DNA of 64,000 nucleotides, taken from positions 1 to 64,000 of the forward strand of contig NZ_JACIDI010000017.1 in assembly GCF_014196225.1 (NCBI RefSeq). The letters are read 5' to 3'. The DNA comes from Bacteroides pyogenes (lineage in GTDB: Bacteria; Bacteroidota; Bacteroidia; Bacteroidales; Bacteroidaceae). This document shows positions 53,469 through 61,600 of the stretch, one piece after another; position 1 is the first letter of the stretch, and the number at the start of each line of letters is the position of its first letter. A program made the translations under genes and the position numbers. The notes beneath the pieces were generated by a model, which worked only from the letters and a program-made list of their open reading frames with translations, ran no database searches and had not been told where the DNA came from.

Positions 53469-54902
53469 TTATTTTTTGTTTTCTTTTATTCGCTCCAAGA
53501 TTTTATGGAGCTTTTCTTTTTCTCCTTCTGTGCGGTCGATCAGGGTCAGCAGATCTTTGATGCCGGCCTCATCGATGGGATTGGCAGTTTCGGCGTTGTA
53601 TTTTAGAAAATCGCCGATTTCGTTGTTTATTAGACAGATTGCGCTTAACCTTTCGGCAACATCCACATAACGGGGGAATATCCGGAATGCTTCTTTATAA
53701 TACGTTTTAGCCTCCTGAAGCATGCCGGAATCAGTATAGGCCAGACCGATGAGGTATTGGATTTCAAAGCCTGAATCATATTTCAGCGCGAACTTGAATG
53801 ACTCGGAAGCTTTTTCCGGCAATCCGTCTTTGAGATATAATTTCCCTTCTGTCAGATATATGTCCGCTTTGTCCGGAAAAATATATTTGGCTTTTTCACA
53901 CAATTCGTACGCCTCTTTATTGTTGCCGAGTTCGAAAGTGACTTTCGCTTTATAAGTATAAATATCCGCCAAAAATGGAGAGTGGTTGTCTTTTTCTTCT
54001 TCGAACAAATCGATTATTTTCTGGAAGTAGGAGTTGGATTTTTCCCAGCTTTCTTCGTTCATATAAGCGAGTCCGATGAACATGTAGCCCAACTTCGGAG
54101 CTATGGAGTTGTATTCCATGGCTTTTTTATAATTGGGAATGGCCATTTTCGAATTATTCATGTAGAAAAAAGCGTGTCCCCGGTATAAATAGGCCTCCCC
54201 GTATTTTTCGTTAATGGCCAATGCGAAATCGCAAGCCTCGATGGCCTTTCCGCAATCGCCTTTCGAAAAGCAGCATTTTGCCATTTCCACCCAATAAAAC
54301 GCGTTGTACGGGTCTATATCCAATAGCCGGTTATACTGACTGACGGCCTCTTCGAATTGCTCGGTTGTTGCTAAAAAGTTAGCTTTCATCGCTATGAATT
54401 CTTCTTTCTCTCCATATTCGGCTTCTCCCTTGTCGAGCCATTCCCAAGCTGTTTCCGAATATTCCAGATCTGAAAAAAGATAAATAATATCGTTCAATGT
54501 ATCGATATTTATTTCCGACAGGTCTATGCTACTCAACAAATCGTTGGCTGCCTCCGGTTTTTCTTCGTTCAAAAGCAGCTCAGCTTTCAGCAGTTTTACT
54601 TTCGGGTCGTAATCTTCTTTGATCGAGTCTGCTACTTCTTGCGCCAACTCGTTCTGTTGCAAATCCAGATAAAGATATGCCTGCTCTATCAGCAGGCTTG
54701 TGTTGCCCGGATGTAAGTAAAGGCCGTATGTGATAGCTTCTTGCGCTTTTTCGAAATTTCTTTGAAGCGCATATTGGTCGGCAATGTTCGCTAATTGGTC
54801 CGGGTCCAGATACAAATTCCGGTCTTCGGCTTTTGCTGCTTCGTATTGGGCAATTAGTTGCACGATTTCCCTGTCTTTGGGTGACAAATTCTCTTGTTTC
54901 AT
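53469..54902 (-). CDS. Tetratricopeptide-repeat protein
   Basis: A 477-residue cytoplasmic protein made of about ten TPR units (LANIADQYALQRNFEKAQEAI, EMAKCCFSKGDCGKAIEACDFA, YLYRGHAFFYMNNSKMAIPNY, LADIYTYKAKVTFELGNNKEA, YLIGLAYTDSGMLQEAKTYY). No signal or enzyme domain. It begins 7 bases after the glnS stop codon and is probably in the same transcript. Its role is presumably a protein-interaction scaffold. Confidence 0.85.
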   Translation of the reverse strand: MKQENLSPKDREIVQLIAQYEAAKAEDRNLYLDPDQLANIADQYALQRNFEKAQEAITYGLYLHPGNTSLLIEQAYLYLDLQQNELAQEVADSIKEDYDPKVKLLKAELLLNEEKPEAANDLLSSIDLSEINIDTLNDIIYLFSDLEYSETAWEWLDKGEAEYGEKEEFIAMKANFLATTEQFEEAVSQYNRLLDIDPYNAFYWVEMAKCCFSKGDCGKAIEACDFALAINEKYGEAYLYRGHAFFYMNNSKMAIPNYKKAMEYNSIAPKLGYMFIGLAYMNEESWEKSNSYFQKIIDLFEEEKDNHSPFLADIYTYKAKVTFELGNNKEAYELCEKAKYIFPDKADIYLTEGKLYLKDGLPEKASESFKFALKYDSGFEIQYLIGLAYTDSGMLQEAKTYYKEAFRIFPRYVDVAERLSAICLINNEIGDFLKYNAETANPIDEAGIKDLLTLIDRTEGEKEKLHKILERIKENKK

Positions 54903-54909
54903 TTTTGCG

Positions 54910-56649
54910 TTATTTGTTAATTTTACCCCAACTGTCCTTTAATCCTACCGTGCGGTTAAAAATCATTTTCTCCGGAGTAGAGTCTTTATCGATGTTGAAA
55001 TAGCCGATGCGCTGGAATTGCAGGTAAGAGAGATTGGGCAACGTGGCCGCGAACTTCTCGATATAGCAGTTTGACAGAATCTTCAGTGAGTCGGGATTGA
55101 TGATTTCTTTCATTGCTTCCGGCGCGTCACAATTTTTCGTCTCACGGATATACGCCAACTCATCTCGGGGGTTCTCCACTTTCCAAAGCCGATCGTACAG
55201 ACGAACTTCTGCCGTCAGGCTGTGGGCGCAGCTTACCCAATGTAGCGTGCCTTTTACTTTGCGTCCCGCGTCGGGCATGCCGCTGCGCGTGTTCGGATCG
55301 TATTCGCAGTAAACCTCAGTGATTAATCCGTTCTCGTCTTTTTTACATCCGGTGCATTTTACAATGTATGCGTTTTTGAGTCGCACTTCCTGTCCCGGAG
55401 TCATGCGGAAGTATTTCTTCGGCGCATTTTCCATGAAATCTTCCCATTCTATCCACAACTCACGGCTAAATTCGATAAGGTGGTTTCCGTCTTCCGGACG
55501 TTCGGGGTTGTTGATGGCTTCCATTTGCTCTACCTGATTCTCCGGATAGTTGGTGATAATCAGCTTCACCGGGTTTATTACGGCAGACACGCGTATGGCA
55601 CGGCTGTTCAGATCTTCACGCACAGAGCTTTCCAGCAATGCGATATCATTCAGGGCGTCGTAAGTGGTGTAGCCGATTTTATCGATGAACTTATGGATGG
55701 ATTCGGGTGAATAACCGCGTCGGCGGAACCCGCAAAGAGTGGGCATGCGCGGATCGTCCCAACCGTTTACCATTCCTTCTTTTACCAAAGCAAGCAGGTT
55801 GCGTTTGCTCATCAGCGTATAGCTGAGGTTCAGCTTGTTGAACTCGGTCTGGCGGGGACGGTTGTCGTTCAAGTCTTTTCCGTCTTTCAGCCAGTCGATG
55901 AAAAGATCGTAAAGCGGGCGGTGCGCTACAAACTCGAGAGTACACAAAGAGTGGGTCACTCCTTCGAAGAAGTCGCTTTGTCCATGTGCGAAGTCGTACA
56001 TCGGATACGCTTTCCATGCGGTTCCCGTGCGATGGTGCGGATGTTTCACTACCCGATAGATGATAGGGTCGCGGAAGTGCATGTTCGGATTTGCCATATC
56101 TATTTTGGCACGGAGTACCATAGCGCCTTCTTCTATTTCGCCGGTGTTCATTTTCCGGAAGAGCTCCAGACTCTCTTCTGCCGGACGGTTGCGGTACGGG
56201 CTCTCTATGCCCGGCTGTGTAGGAGTTCCTTTTTGTTGTGCGATCTGTTCGGAACTCTGCTCATCGATATAGGCTTTGCCTTCCTTGATAAGACGGACGG
56301 CAAAATCCCATAATTGTTGAAAATAGTCGGAAGCGTAATATTCGTTTCCCCATTCATAACCTAACCATCGGATATCGTCTTTGATGGCTTCTACGTACTC
56401 CACATCTTCTTTAGTCGGATTCGTATCGTCGAAACGAAGGTTGCATATGCCACCATGTTTGGCAGCAATGCCGAAATCAAGGCAGATGGCTTTCGCATGT
56501 CCGATATGAAGGTATCCGTTCGGTTCGGGCGGAAAGCGGGTTTGCACTTTTCCGCCGTTCTTTCCTTCCCTCAAATCTTTTTCTACCATTTGCTCAATAA
56601 AGTTCAGGCTTTTCTTTTCGCCTGATTCTTCGTTTTTAATCTCTGTCAT
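54910..56649 (-). CDS. glnS: Glutaminyl-tRNA synthetase
   Basis: Class I enzyme that charges tRNA-Gln. The 579-residue protein has RFPPEPNGYLHIGHAKAI with the HIGH motif at 48-51, RFDDTNPTKEDVEYV, the LSYTLMSKRNLLALV block (KMSKS-type) and a two-domain anticodon-binding C-terminus (KVKGTLHWVSCAHSL). Start at ATG 56649; the short in-frame extension to 56682 covers the promoter. A TACTTTTG box lies at 56680-56687. Confidence 0.96.
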   Translation of the reverse strand: MTEIKNEESGEKKSLNFIEQMVEKDLREGKNGGKVQTRFPPEPNGYLHIGHAKAICLDFGIAAKHGGICNLRFDDTNPTKEDVEYVEAIKDDIRWLGYEWGNEYYASDYFQQLWDFAVRLIKEGKAYIDEQSSEQIAQQKGTPTQPGIESPYRNRPAEESLELFRKMNTGEIEEGAMVLRAKIDMANPNMHFRDPIIYRVVKHPHHRTGTAWKAYPMYDFAHGQSDFFEGVTHSLCTLEFVAHRPLYDLFIDWLKDGKDLNDNRPRQTEFNKLNLSYTLMSKRNLLALVKEGMVNGWDDPRMPTLCGFRRRGYSPESIHKFIDKIGYTTYDALNDIALLESSVREDLNSRAIRVSAVINPVKLIITNYPENQVEQMEAINNPERPEDGNHLIEFSRELWIEWEDFMENAPKKYFRMTPGQEVRLKNAYIVKCTGCKKDENGLITEVYCEYDPNTRSGMPDAGRKVKGTLHWVSCAHSLTAEVRLYDRLWKVENPRDELAYIRETKNCDAPEAMKEIINPDSLKILSNCYIEKFAATLPNLSYLQFQRIGYFNIDKDSTPEKMIFNRTVGLKDSWGKINK

Positions 56650-56679
56650 AACGATAAATGTTAACTGTCTATTGAATTG

Positions 56680-56687
56680 CAAAAGTA
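56680..56687 (-). promoter_or_regulatory. Probable glnS -7 box
   Basis: CAAAAGTA on the plus strand reads TACTTTTG on the minus strand, 31 bases before the glnS ATG. Confidence 0.45.
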
Positions 56688-56790
56688 GGGGATTTTTTTA
56701 ATTTTCCTGAAATATATCCGCTCTTTTTTCTTTCCCTTGCATTTCGTATGCCGAATATCCGAAAGGAGTAACTGTTTTCGTTTAATCGTT

Positions 56791-56883
56791 CATTCGTCTG
56801 CCGGACGTGTTTTATTCGTCTGTCGAACGGGAGACGAATAAAACACGTCCGGCAGACGAATGAGACGCAAATGGCAGACGAAT
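56791..56883. repeat. 31-bp perfect inverted repeat of 22-bp units
   Basis: The arm 56791-56821 is exactly complementary to 56832-56862, with a 10-base loop (GTCGAACGGG). The motif AGACGAAT starts at 56832, 56854 and 56876, steps 22 and 22, and in reverse (ATTCGTCT) at 56792 and 56814, again 22 apart. So it is two short 22-bp tandem arrays in opposite orientation. No gene is near; glnS and ribE flank it. Confidence 0.85.
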
Positions 56884-57118
56884 AACTTTGTACTGAAAAA
56901 CCGGTAAACTATTGCGAAAAGGGAGTTAATATGTTACGCATGCGTTTTTTAAATTTCCGGAAAGAAGGAATCTTATATCTCTTTAATCAAAGATCAGCTC
57001 GATTTAGAAAAATGTTATATATTTGCCCCTTGTAACGGTTGAACGATTGCAGCTTTTACATAAAATGACAATAAATTCAAATATATTTCAAAAATATGTT
57101 ATAAGACATGTTTTAGGA

Positions 57119-57151
57119 TTTGGATAGTATCATTAAAAGCAAGTATCTTTG
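57119..57151 (+). promoter_or_regulatory. Promoter of the candidate small RNA
   Basis: TTTG (57119-57122), 21 bases, TATCTTTG (57144-57151), a full consensus match. No open reading frame follows before the terminator. Confidence 0.6.
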
Positions 57152-57157
57152 CACCGT

Positions 57158-57250
57158 TATCCTGAAAACAATCTTTTTACCTTAAAAAAAACTAATACCT
57201 ATTGAAAACTGAAAAATGGAGCTTTGTGAAAAGCTCCATTTTTTATTTCC
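57158..57250 (+). ncRNA. Candidate small RNA upstream of ribE
   Basis: The predicted transcript, of about 90 nt, starts about 7 bases after the promoter box. It contains an unstructured A-rich part (ACCTTAAAAAAAACTAATAC) and ends in a perfect hairpin, AAAAATGGAGCTT (57212-57224) with AAGCTCCATTTTT (57231-57243), before TATTTCC. No protein frame of size lies within. ribE has its own box at 57283-57290. It could also be an attenuated leader of ribE. Confidence 0.45.
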
Positions 57251-57282
57251 ATTCTTTTCTTTCTAACTTTCTTCCGATTTTG

Positions 57283-57290
57283 TATCTTTG
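57283..57290 (+). promoter_or_regulatory. ribE -7 promoter box
   Basis: TATCTTTG, 38 bases before the ribE ATG. The -33 box is weak. No FMN riboswitch-like structure was recognised. Confidence 0.45.
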
Positions 57291-57328
57291 AAGCCTGAAA
57301 TAATTGATAACTAATAACCATAATTCAT

Positions 57329-57931
57329 ATGTTCTCGGGAATTGTAGAAGGATATGCCACACTGGTGGCTCTGGTGAAAGACCAGGAGAATATACATTTC
57401 ACTTTTAAGTGTTCATTCGTTGATGAGCTGAAGATCGATCAGAGTATTTCACACAACGGCGTCTGCCTGACGGTAGTGAGCTTGACGGACGATTCGTATA
57501 CGGTTGCCGCCATGAAGGAAACGCTCGAACGTTCCAATCTGGGATTGCTGAGAGTGGGAGACAAGGTAAATGTGGAGCGCAGCATGATGATGAACGGGAG
57601 GCTCGACGGACACATCGTGCAAGGGCATGTCGATCAGACGGCTACGTGCATAGACATTAAAGATGCGGAAGGAAGCTGGTATTTCACTTTCCGTTATGCC
57701 TTCGACAAAGAAATGGCGCAACGCGGATACATTACCGTGGATAAAGGATCGGTGACGGTAAACGGAGTCAGCCTGACGGTTTGCAATCCGACGGATGATA
57801 CTTTTCAGGTGGCGATAATTCCTTATACCTACGAACATACCAACTTCCATACATTCACGATAGGCAGTGTGGTGAATATTGAGTTCGATATCATAGGAAA
57901 ATATATCAGCCGGATGATTCAATACAAGTAA
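57329..57931 (+). CDS. ribE: Riboflavin synthase alpha chain
   Basis: Dismutates two lumazines to riboflavin. The 200-residue protein is two homologous lumazine-binding barrels, MFSGIVEG at the start, SHNGVCLTVVSL and GRLDGHIVQGHVDQTA in the first half, and TVNGVSLTVCNP in the second. The C-terminal helix (FDIIGKYISRMIQYK) forms trimers. It is followed 13 bases later by a nitroreductase-family flavoenzyme gene, a plausible user of the product. Confidence 0.96.
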   Translation: MFSGIVEGYATLVALVKDQENIHFTFKCSFVDELKIDQSISHNGVCLTVVSLTDDSYTVAAMKETLERSNLGLLRVGDKVNVERSMMMNGRLDGHIVQGHVDQTATCIDIKDAEGSWYFTFRYAFDKEMAQRGYITVDKGSVTVNGVSLTVCNPTDDTFQVAIIPYTYEHTNFHTFTIGSVVNIEFDIIGKYISRMIQYK

Positions 57932-57944
57932 GCGTAAATTCGTG

Positions 57945-58499
57945 ATGATGATGGAATACAAGAGTTTTCTGGAGTTGGCGCTCTCGCGCCAGAGCGACCG
58001 GGCGTATGACAAGGAACGCCCGGTAGAAGCCGATAAGTTGGAGCGGATATTGGAAGCTGCCCGCATGGCTCCTTCGGCATGCAACGCGCAGCCATGGAGG
58101 TTTGTGGTGATCACCGAACGGGAATTGTCGTTCAAAATCGGCAAGGCTACGGCGGGATTGGGGATGAATAAGTTTGCCAAAGACGCTCCCGTGCATATCT
58201 TGATTGTAGAGGAATCGGCCAACATCTCTTCGATGCTGGGCGGAAAGGTGAAAGATAAATATTTTCCGCTCATCGATATCGGGATAGCCGCTGCTTACAT
58301 TACGCTGGCTGCCGAAAGCGAAGGGCTGGGTTCCTGTATCTTGGGTTGGATGGACGAAAAAGAAGTAAAGCAACTTGCGGGTATCCCCCTTTCCAAGCGT
58401 TTGCTGCTGGATGTCGTGATCGGGTATCCGGTAAAGGAGAAGCGCAAGAAGCGCAGGAAGCCTAAAGACAAAGTGATCTCTTACAACAGCTACAAATAG
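57945..58499 (+). CDS. Nitroreductase family flavoprotein
   Basis: A 184-residue member of the nitroreductase fold (LALSRQSDRAYDKERPVEAD, ARMAPSACNAQPWRFVVI, IDIGIAAAYITLAAESEGLGSCILGWMDEK, LDVVIGYPVKEKRKK). It begins with a run of ATG codons at 57945, 57948 and 57951, preceded by GTG 57942, so the exact start is unsettled. It lies directly after ribE and probably shares its transcript. It is distinct from the nitroreductase at 9362. Substrate unknown. Confidence 0.85.
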   Translation: MMMEYKSFLELALSRQSDRAYDKERPVEADKLERILEAARMAPSACNAQPWRFVVITERELSFKIGKATAGLGMNKFAKDAPVHILIVEESANISSMLGGKVKDKYFPLIDIGIAAAYITLAAESEGLGSCILGWMDEKEVKQLAGIPLSKRLLLDVVIGYPVKEKRKKRRKPKDKVISYNSYK

Positions 58500-58617
58500 A
58501 GTTGATAAGCATTTTATTAGAAGAATCTTATCACCGATGATTCTTCTGGGATATTCGGTAAATGCCTCGAATCTCTATTCCTGATTTATGCTTCGGATGA
58601 TTATTCCGATCTCAAAA

Positions 58618-59943
58618 TTACAAATCTTTAAACAAAACGTCGCTTGCTTTTTTGTAATACTCTTCTCTGGACTCGATTAAGATTTTCCATTCGGCATTGA
58701 ATTCTTCGTCCTTGTCTATTTTGAAGTCTTCAGAGCCGTAAGTATCCAAACGTTCAAGAAGTATTGCGACATTCAGTTGATTGATATCCATCGCCGGCTG
58801 GTAAGAGATGTCTTCGCTTTTAGGATCGGCGTCGGTCACTACTTCGTATACGAGGTTTATTTTCTGCAACTGATTAAGAGTTTGATTGGTCAGCCGGATA
58901 GGAATTTTATATTCATCCGAAATCTGGCAAGCCGTATAAGGCTGTTCGCCTTTTTCAAAGCGTTTCACTATGATCGACATGATCAGGATGGATATGAAGT
59001 CGCGATATCTGCGGCTGATGTTCTGTGTCTCTTGGTCGAAACTGAAGTTCCGCACGTTTTGTCCCGCGTAAGTCAGCTCGGCGCCGAAGAGGCAGATTGT
59101 CCACGAGATTTGCAGCCACAGCAGGAATAGCGGCAAAGCGGCGAAACTTCCGTAAATAGCGTTGTATTTCGACACCCACAACTGTCCGCTGATATATATG
59201 AACTGGAACGTCTGATAAGCGGTTCCCACGACAATTCCGGAGATAAATGCGTGTTTAAACTTGACTTTCGTATTGGGCATGAAAATGTACAGTCCGGTAA
59301 ACATAAACCAAGTGAGCACAAAGGGTATGAGCCGTATCAGAAACTTCAGGATGGGAGCCAGAAGGATGAAATCGACCATTTGTTTCAGCGCGGTGGTCAT
59401 AAAGATGGAAATACCTCCCGACAGGACTATGAGTATGGGCATGAGCAGAAACATTGAGAAGTAGTCTGTAATTTTGCGGTAGATCGATCGCTCCTTGTTT
59501 ACTTCCCAAATGCGGTTGAAGGTAGTTTCTATATTTCCTACCAGATTTACTATGGTCCATAATAAAGTGATTAAGCCTACGCCTATGAATACGCCGGTTT
59601 TTGTTTGCGCAAGGTAAGAGTCGACAAAATGCAGGATGGTTTCCGTAGCCTCGTCGTTGCCGCGAAAGCCGATACGGAGCTGTTGTTCGAGCAGTGCCGA
59701 AACGCCGAAGCCGCGCGCTACGGCAAACAGGATGGCCAATATGGGAACAATGGCTAAGAGAGTGCTGTAAGTTAACGCCGACGCCTGATCGATAAGGCGA
59801 TTTTTGTTGAAGCGTACAATACAGAGATAAAGAGCTTTGATAATGTTGTAGAGGGAGAATTTCGTTCTTGTCACTTCGCCTTCCGTAACACGCCAGATGT
59901 CATAAGTCAGAAACCTCCAGATGTCGTTTATTTTTTTTTTCAT
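58618..59943 (-). CDS. YihY/BrkB family membrane protein
   Basis: A 441-residue inner-membrane protein. The start at ATG 59943 (MKKKINDIWRFL) excludes an upstream frame that overlaps the rnpB region. About six membrane helices lie between residues 45 and 310, with the family's NRLIDQASALTYSTLLAIVPILA block, GVGLITLLWTIVNLVGNIETTFNRIW and LPLFLLWLQISWTICLFGAEL. A cytoplasmic tail of about 130 residues, with winged-helix-like FEKGEQPYTACQISDEYKIP, follows. The family was once called ribonuclease BN but is a membrane protein of unclear function. Confidence 0.9.
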   Translation of the reverse strand: MKKKINDIWRFLTYDIWRVTEGEVTRTKFSLYNIIKALYLCIVRFNKNRLIDQASALTYSTLLAIVPILAILFAVARGFGVSALLEQQLRIGFRGNDEATETILHFVDSYLAQTKTGVFIGVGLITLLWTIVNLVGNIETTFNRIWEVNKERSIYRKITDYFSMFLLMPILIVLSGGISIFMTTALKQMVDFILLAPILKFLIRLIPFVLTWFMFTGLYIFMPNTKVKFKHAFISGIVVGTAYQTFQFIYISGQLWVSKYNAIYGSFAALPLFLLWLQISWTICLFGAELTYAGQNVRNFSFDQETQNISRRYRDFISILIMSIIVKRFEKGEQPYTACQISDEYKIPIRLTNQTLNQLQKINLVYEVVTDADPKSEDISYQPAMDINQLNVAILLERLDTYGSEDFKIDKDEEFNAEWKILIESREEYYKKASDVLFKDL

Positions 59944-60013
59944 ATTATCTCCATGAGTTTTCAAGTTGCGGTGTAAACAATATGTGTAACGAGCTATTGG
60001 CAGTTTGGATAAA

Positions 60014-60387
60014 AGAAAAGCAGTCAGCCTGTAAGCCGGGTTCTGTTCCTCATGTCGATGACACGAGGTGTCTGTCATTTATCTGAGTGGCGTGTTGCCA
60101 CGACACTTTAGCGGTCTACCCTCCGACATGGAGCGAGCAACTCTCATAACGCCGGTATACATGACCTTACAACTCCTAAGACGCACAGCCCAGTATGTCA
60201 CCATCTGGCTGGTAGGCTCTTACCCCACCTTCTCACCCTTGCCTCTTCCCGAAAGAAGCGGCGGTTTTTTTCTTCTGCGTTACTCTACCCTCGCGGACAG
60301 CTTTCTGTTAGGAAGTAGGACGCTCTGTGTTGCCCGGACTTTCCTCCTGCACGAAACCGTGCACGCGACAGACCGACCGACTGCTTT
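60014..60387 (-). ncRNA. rnpB: RNase P RNA (bacterial class A)
   Basis: Catalytic RNA that trims tRNA 5' ends. On the minus strand the 5' side reads AGCAGTCGGTCGGTCTGTCG, then GCAGGAGGAAAGTCCGGGC, the universal P4/CR-I block. The 3' side has ACAGAACCCGGCTTA and GGCTGACTGCTT, which closes P1 with the 5' end. It is followed by a T-rich run (CTTTTCTTTT). A TATTTTTG box at 60394-60401 (minus strand) sets the 5' end near 60387. Ends are accurate to a few bases. Confidence 0.92.
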
Positions 60388-60393
60388 AGTGTG

Positions 60394-60401
60394 CAAAAAT
60401 A
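60394..60401 (-). promoter_or_regulatory. rnpB -7 promoter box
   Basis: TATTTTTG on the minus strand matches TAnnTTTG, immediately before the RNase P RNA 5' end. Confidence 0.55.
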
Positions 60402-60453
60402 CGTCATTTATTTGGTTTTAGCCAAAGAATGCGTCATAAATCGAAAAAATTTC

Positions 60454-60461
60454 TATCTTTG
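60454..60461 (+). promoter_or_regulatory. Probable -7 box of the NlpC/P60-epimerase operon
   Basis: TATCTTTG, about 120 bases before the ATG at 60581. The -33 element is not clear. Confidence 0.4.
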
Positions 60462-60580
60462 TTTCCGCTAACTCTTATGGTTATGACGAGCAACCGCTCG
60501 ATATTTGTCGTATAATAAGATGTGTGGCAAATGTATACCAAGCAACCCGATTCCTGCTGAACGATTGAATGAGATAATAT

Positions 60581-61600
60581 ATGAATGCTTTTTTAAGAAA
60601 AATAAGTTTTACGCTCTGCTGTTTTCTGCCGGTGATGTTCACGGCATTGAAAGCTCAAGACACAAACGCCATGCCGGCGGATTCTGCCTATGGAGTAGTC
60701 CGCATATCTGTTTGCAATTTGCGCGCAGAAGGGAAGTTTACTTCGGGCATGACCACGCAGGCTTTATTGGGAATGCCCGTCAGGATATTGCAGTACACCG
60801 GTTGGTACGAAATTCAGACCCCTGACGACTATACCGGATGGGTGCACCGTTTGGTGATAACTCCCATGTCTAAAAAAGAGTACGACGACTGGAACCGCTC
60901 CGAAAAAATTGTGGTTACCTCTCATCATGGTTTTATATATGAAAAACCGGACGAACGTTCTCAATGCGTCTCGGACGCGGTGGCGGGCAATCGGTTGAAA
61001 TGGGAAGGAAGCGAAGGAGACTTTTATAAGGTTTCTTATCCGGACGGGCGAAAAGGATACATTGCGAAATCGCTTTCGCAGCCCGAAACGAAGTGGAGGG
61101 CAGGGGTGAAGCAAGATGCGGAAAGCATCGTCCGGACTGCTTACACCATGATAGGGATTCCTTATCTGTGGGCGGGTACCTCTACGAAAGGGGTGGATTG
61201 CAGCGGCTTTGTCCGCACCGTCTTGTTCATGCACGATATTATTATTCCCAGAGACGCCTTTCAGCAAGCCGCTGTCGGGAGGCGTATCGAGATTCTTCCC
61301 GATTTTTCGAATGTGCAGAGGGGAGACTTGGTATTCTTTGGGCGAAGGGCGACGGAGAAGTCCGACGAAAATGTTTCGCATGTCGGCATCTATCTGGGAG
61401 GCAAACGATTCATCCATGCTTTGGGGGATGTGCATGTCAACAGCTTCAATCCGGAAGACAGCGATTATGATGAAAGCAATACGGAACGTTTGCTTTTTGC
61501 CGTACGTTTCTTGCCATATATCAATAAAGAGAAAGAGATAAATACAACGCTCACCAATTCTTATTATACGGACTTTACCATTGATTCGGATGCAAAATAG
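60581..61600 (+). CDS. Secreted NlpC/P60 murein peptidase with SH3 domains
   Basis: A 339-residue protein with a signal peptide ending LKAQ (about 1-25). Two SH3b-like segments (about 38-95 and 110-165: VRIS, GWYEIQTPDDYTGWV, GDFYKVSYPDGRKGYI) precede the NlpC/P60 domain. That domain has the catalytic Cys207 in KGVDCSGFVRTV, His267 in ENVSHVGIYLG and the HALGDVHV histidine. Its likely job is cutting D-Glu-diamino-acid bonds in murein peptides, releasing L-Ala-D-Glu. Its 3' end overlaps the epimerase gene by 11 bases, which acts on that dipeptide. Confidence 0.92.
   Translation: MNAFLRKISFTLCCFLPVMFTALKAQDTNAMPADSAYGVVRISVCNLRAEGKFTSGMTTQALLGMPVRILQYTGWYEIQTPDDYTGWVHRLVITPMSKKEYDDWNRSEKIVVTSHHGFIYEKPDERSQCVSDAVAGNRLKWEGSEGDFYKVSYPDGRKGYIAKSLSQPETKWRAGVKQDAESIVRTAYTMIGIPYLWAGTSTKGVDCSGFVRTVLFMHDIIIPRDAFQQAAVGRRIEILPDFSNVQRGDLVFFGRRATEKSDENVSHVGIYLGGKRFIHALGDVHVNSFNPEDSDYDESNTERLLFAVRFLPYINKEKEINTTLTNSYYTDFTIDSDAK

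Noticed and set aside
57158-57328. FMN riboswitch upstream of ribE
   Set aside because: No conserved RFN-element blocks were recognised; the region is A-rich with a simple terminator hairpin.
60505-60825. Plus-strand frame of 106 codons starting at 60505
   Set aside because: It overlaps the NlpC/P60 gene in another frame and has no domain.
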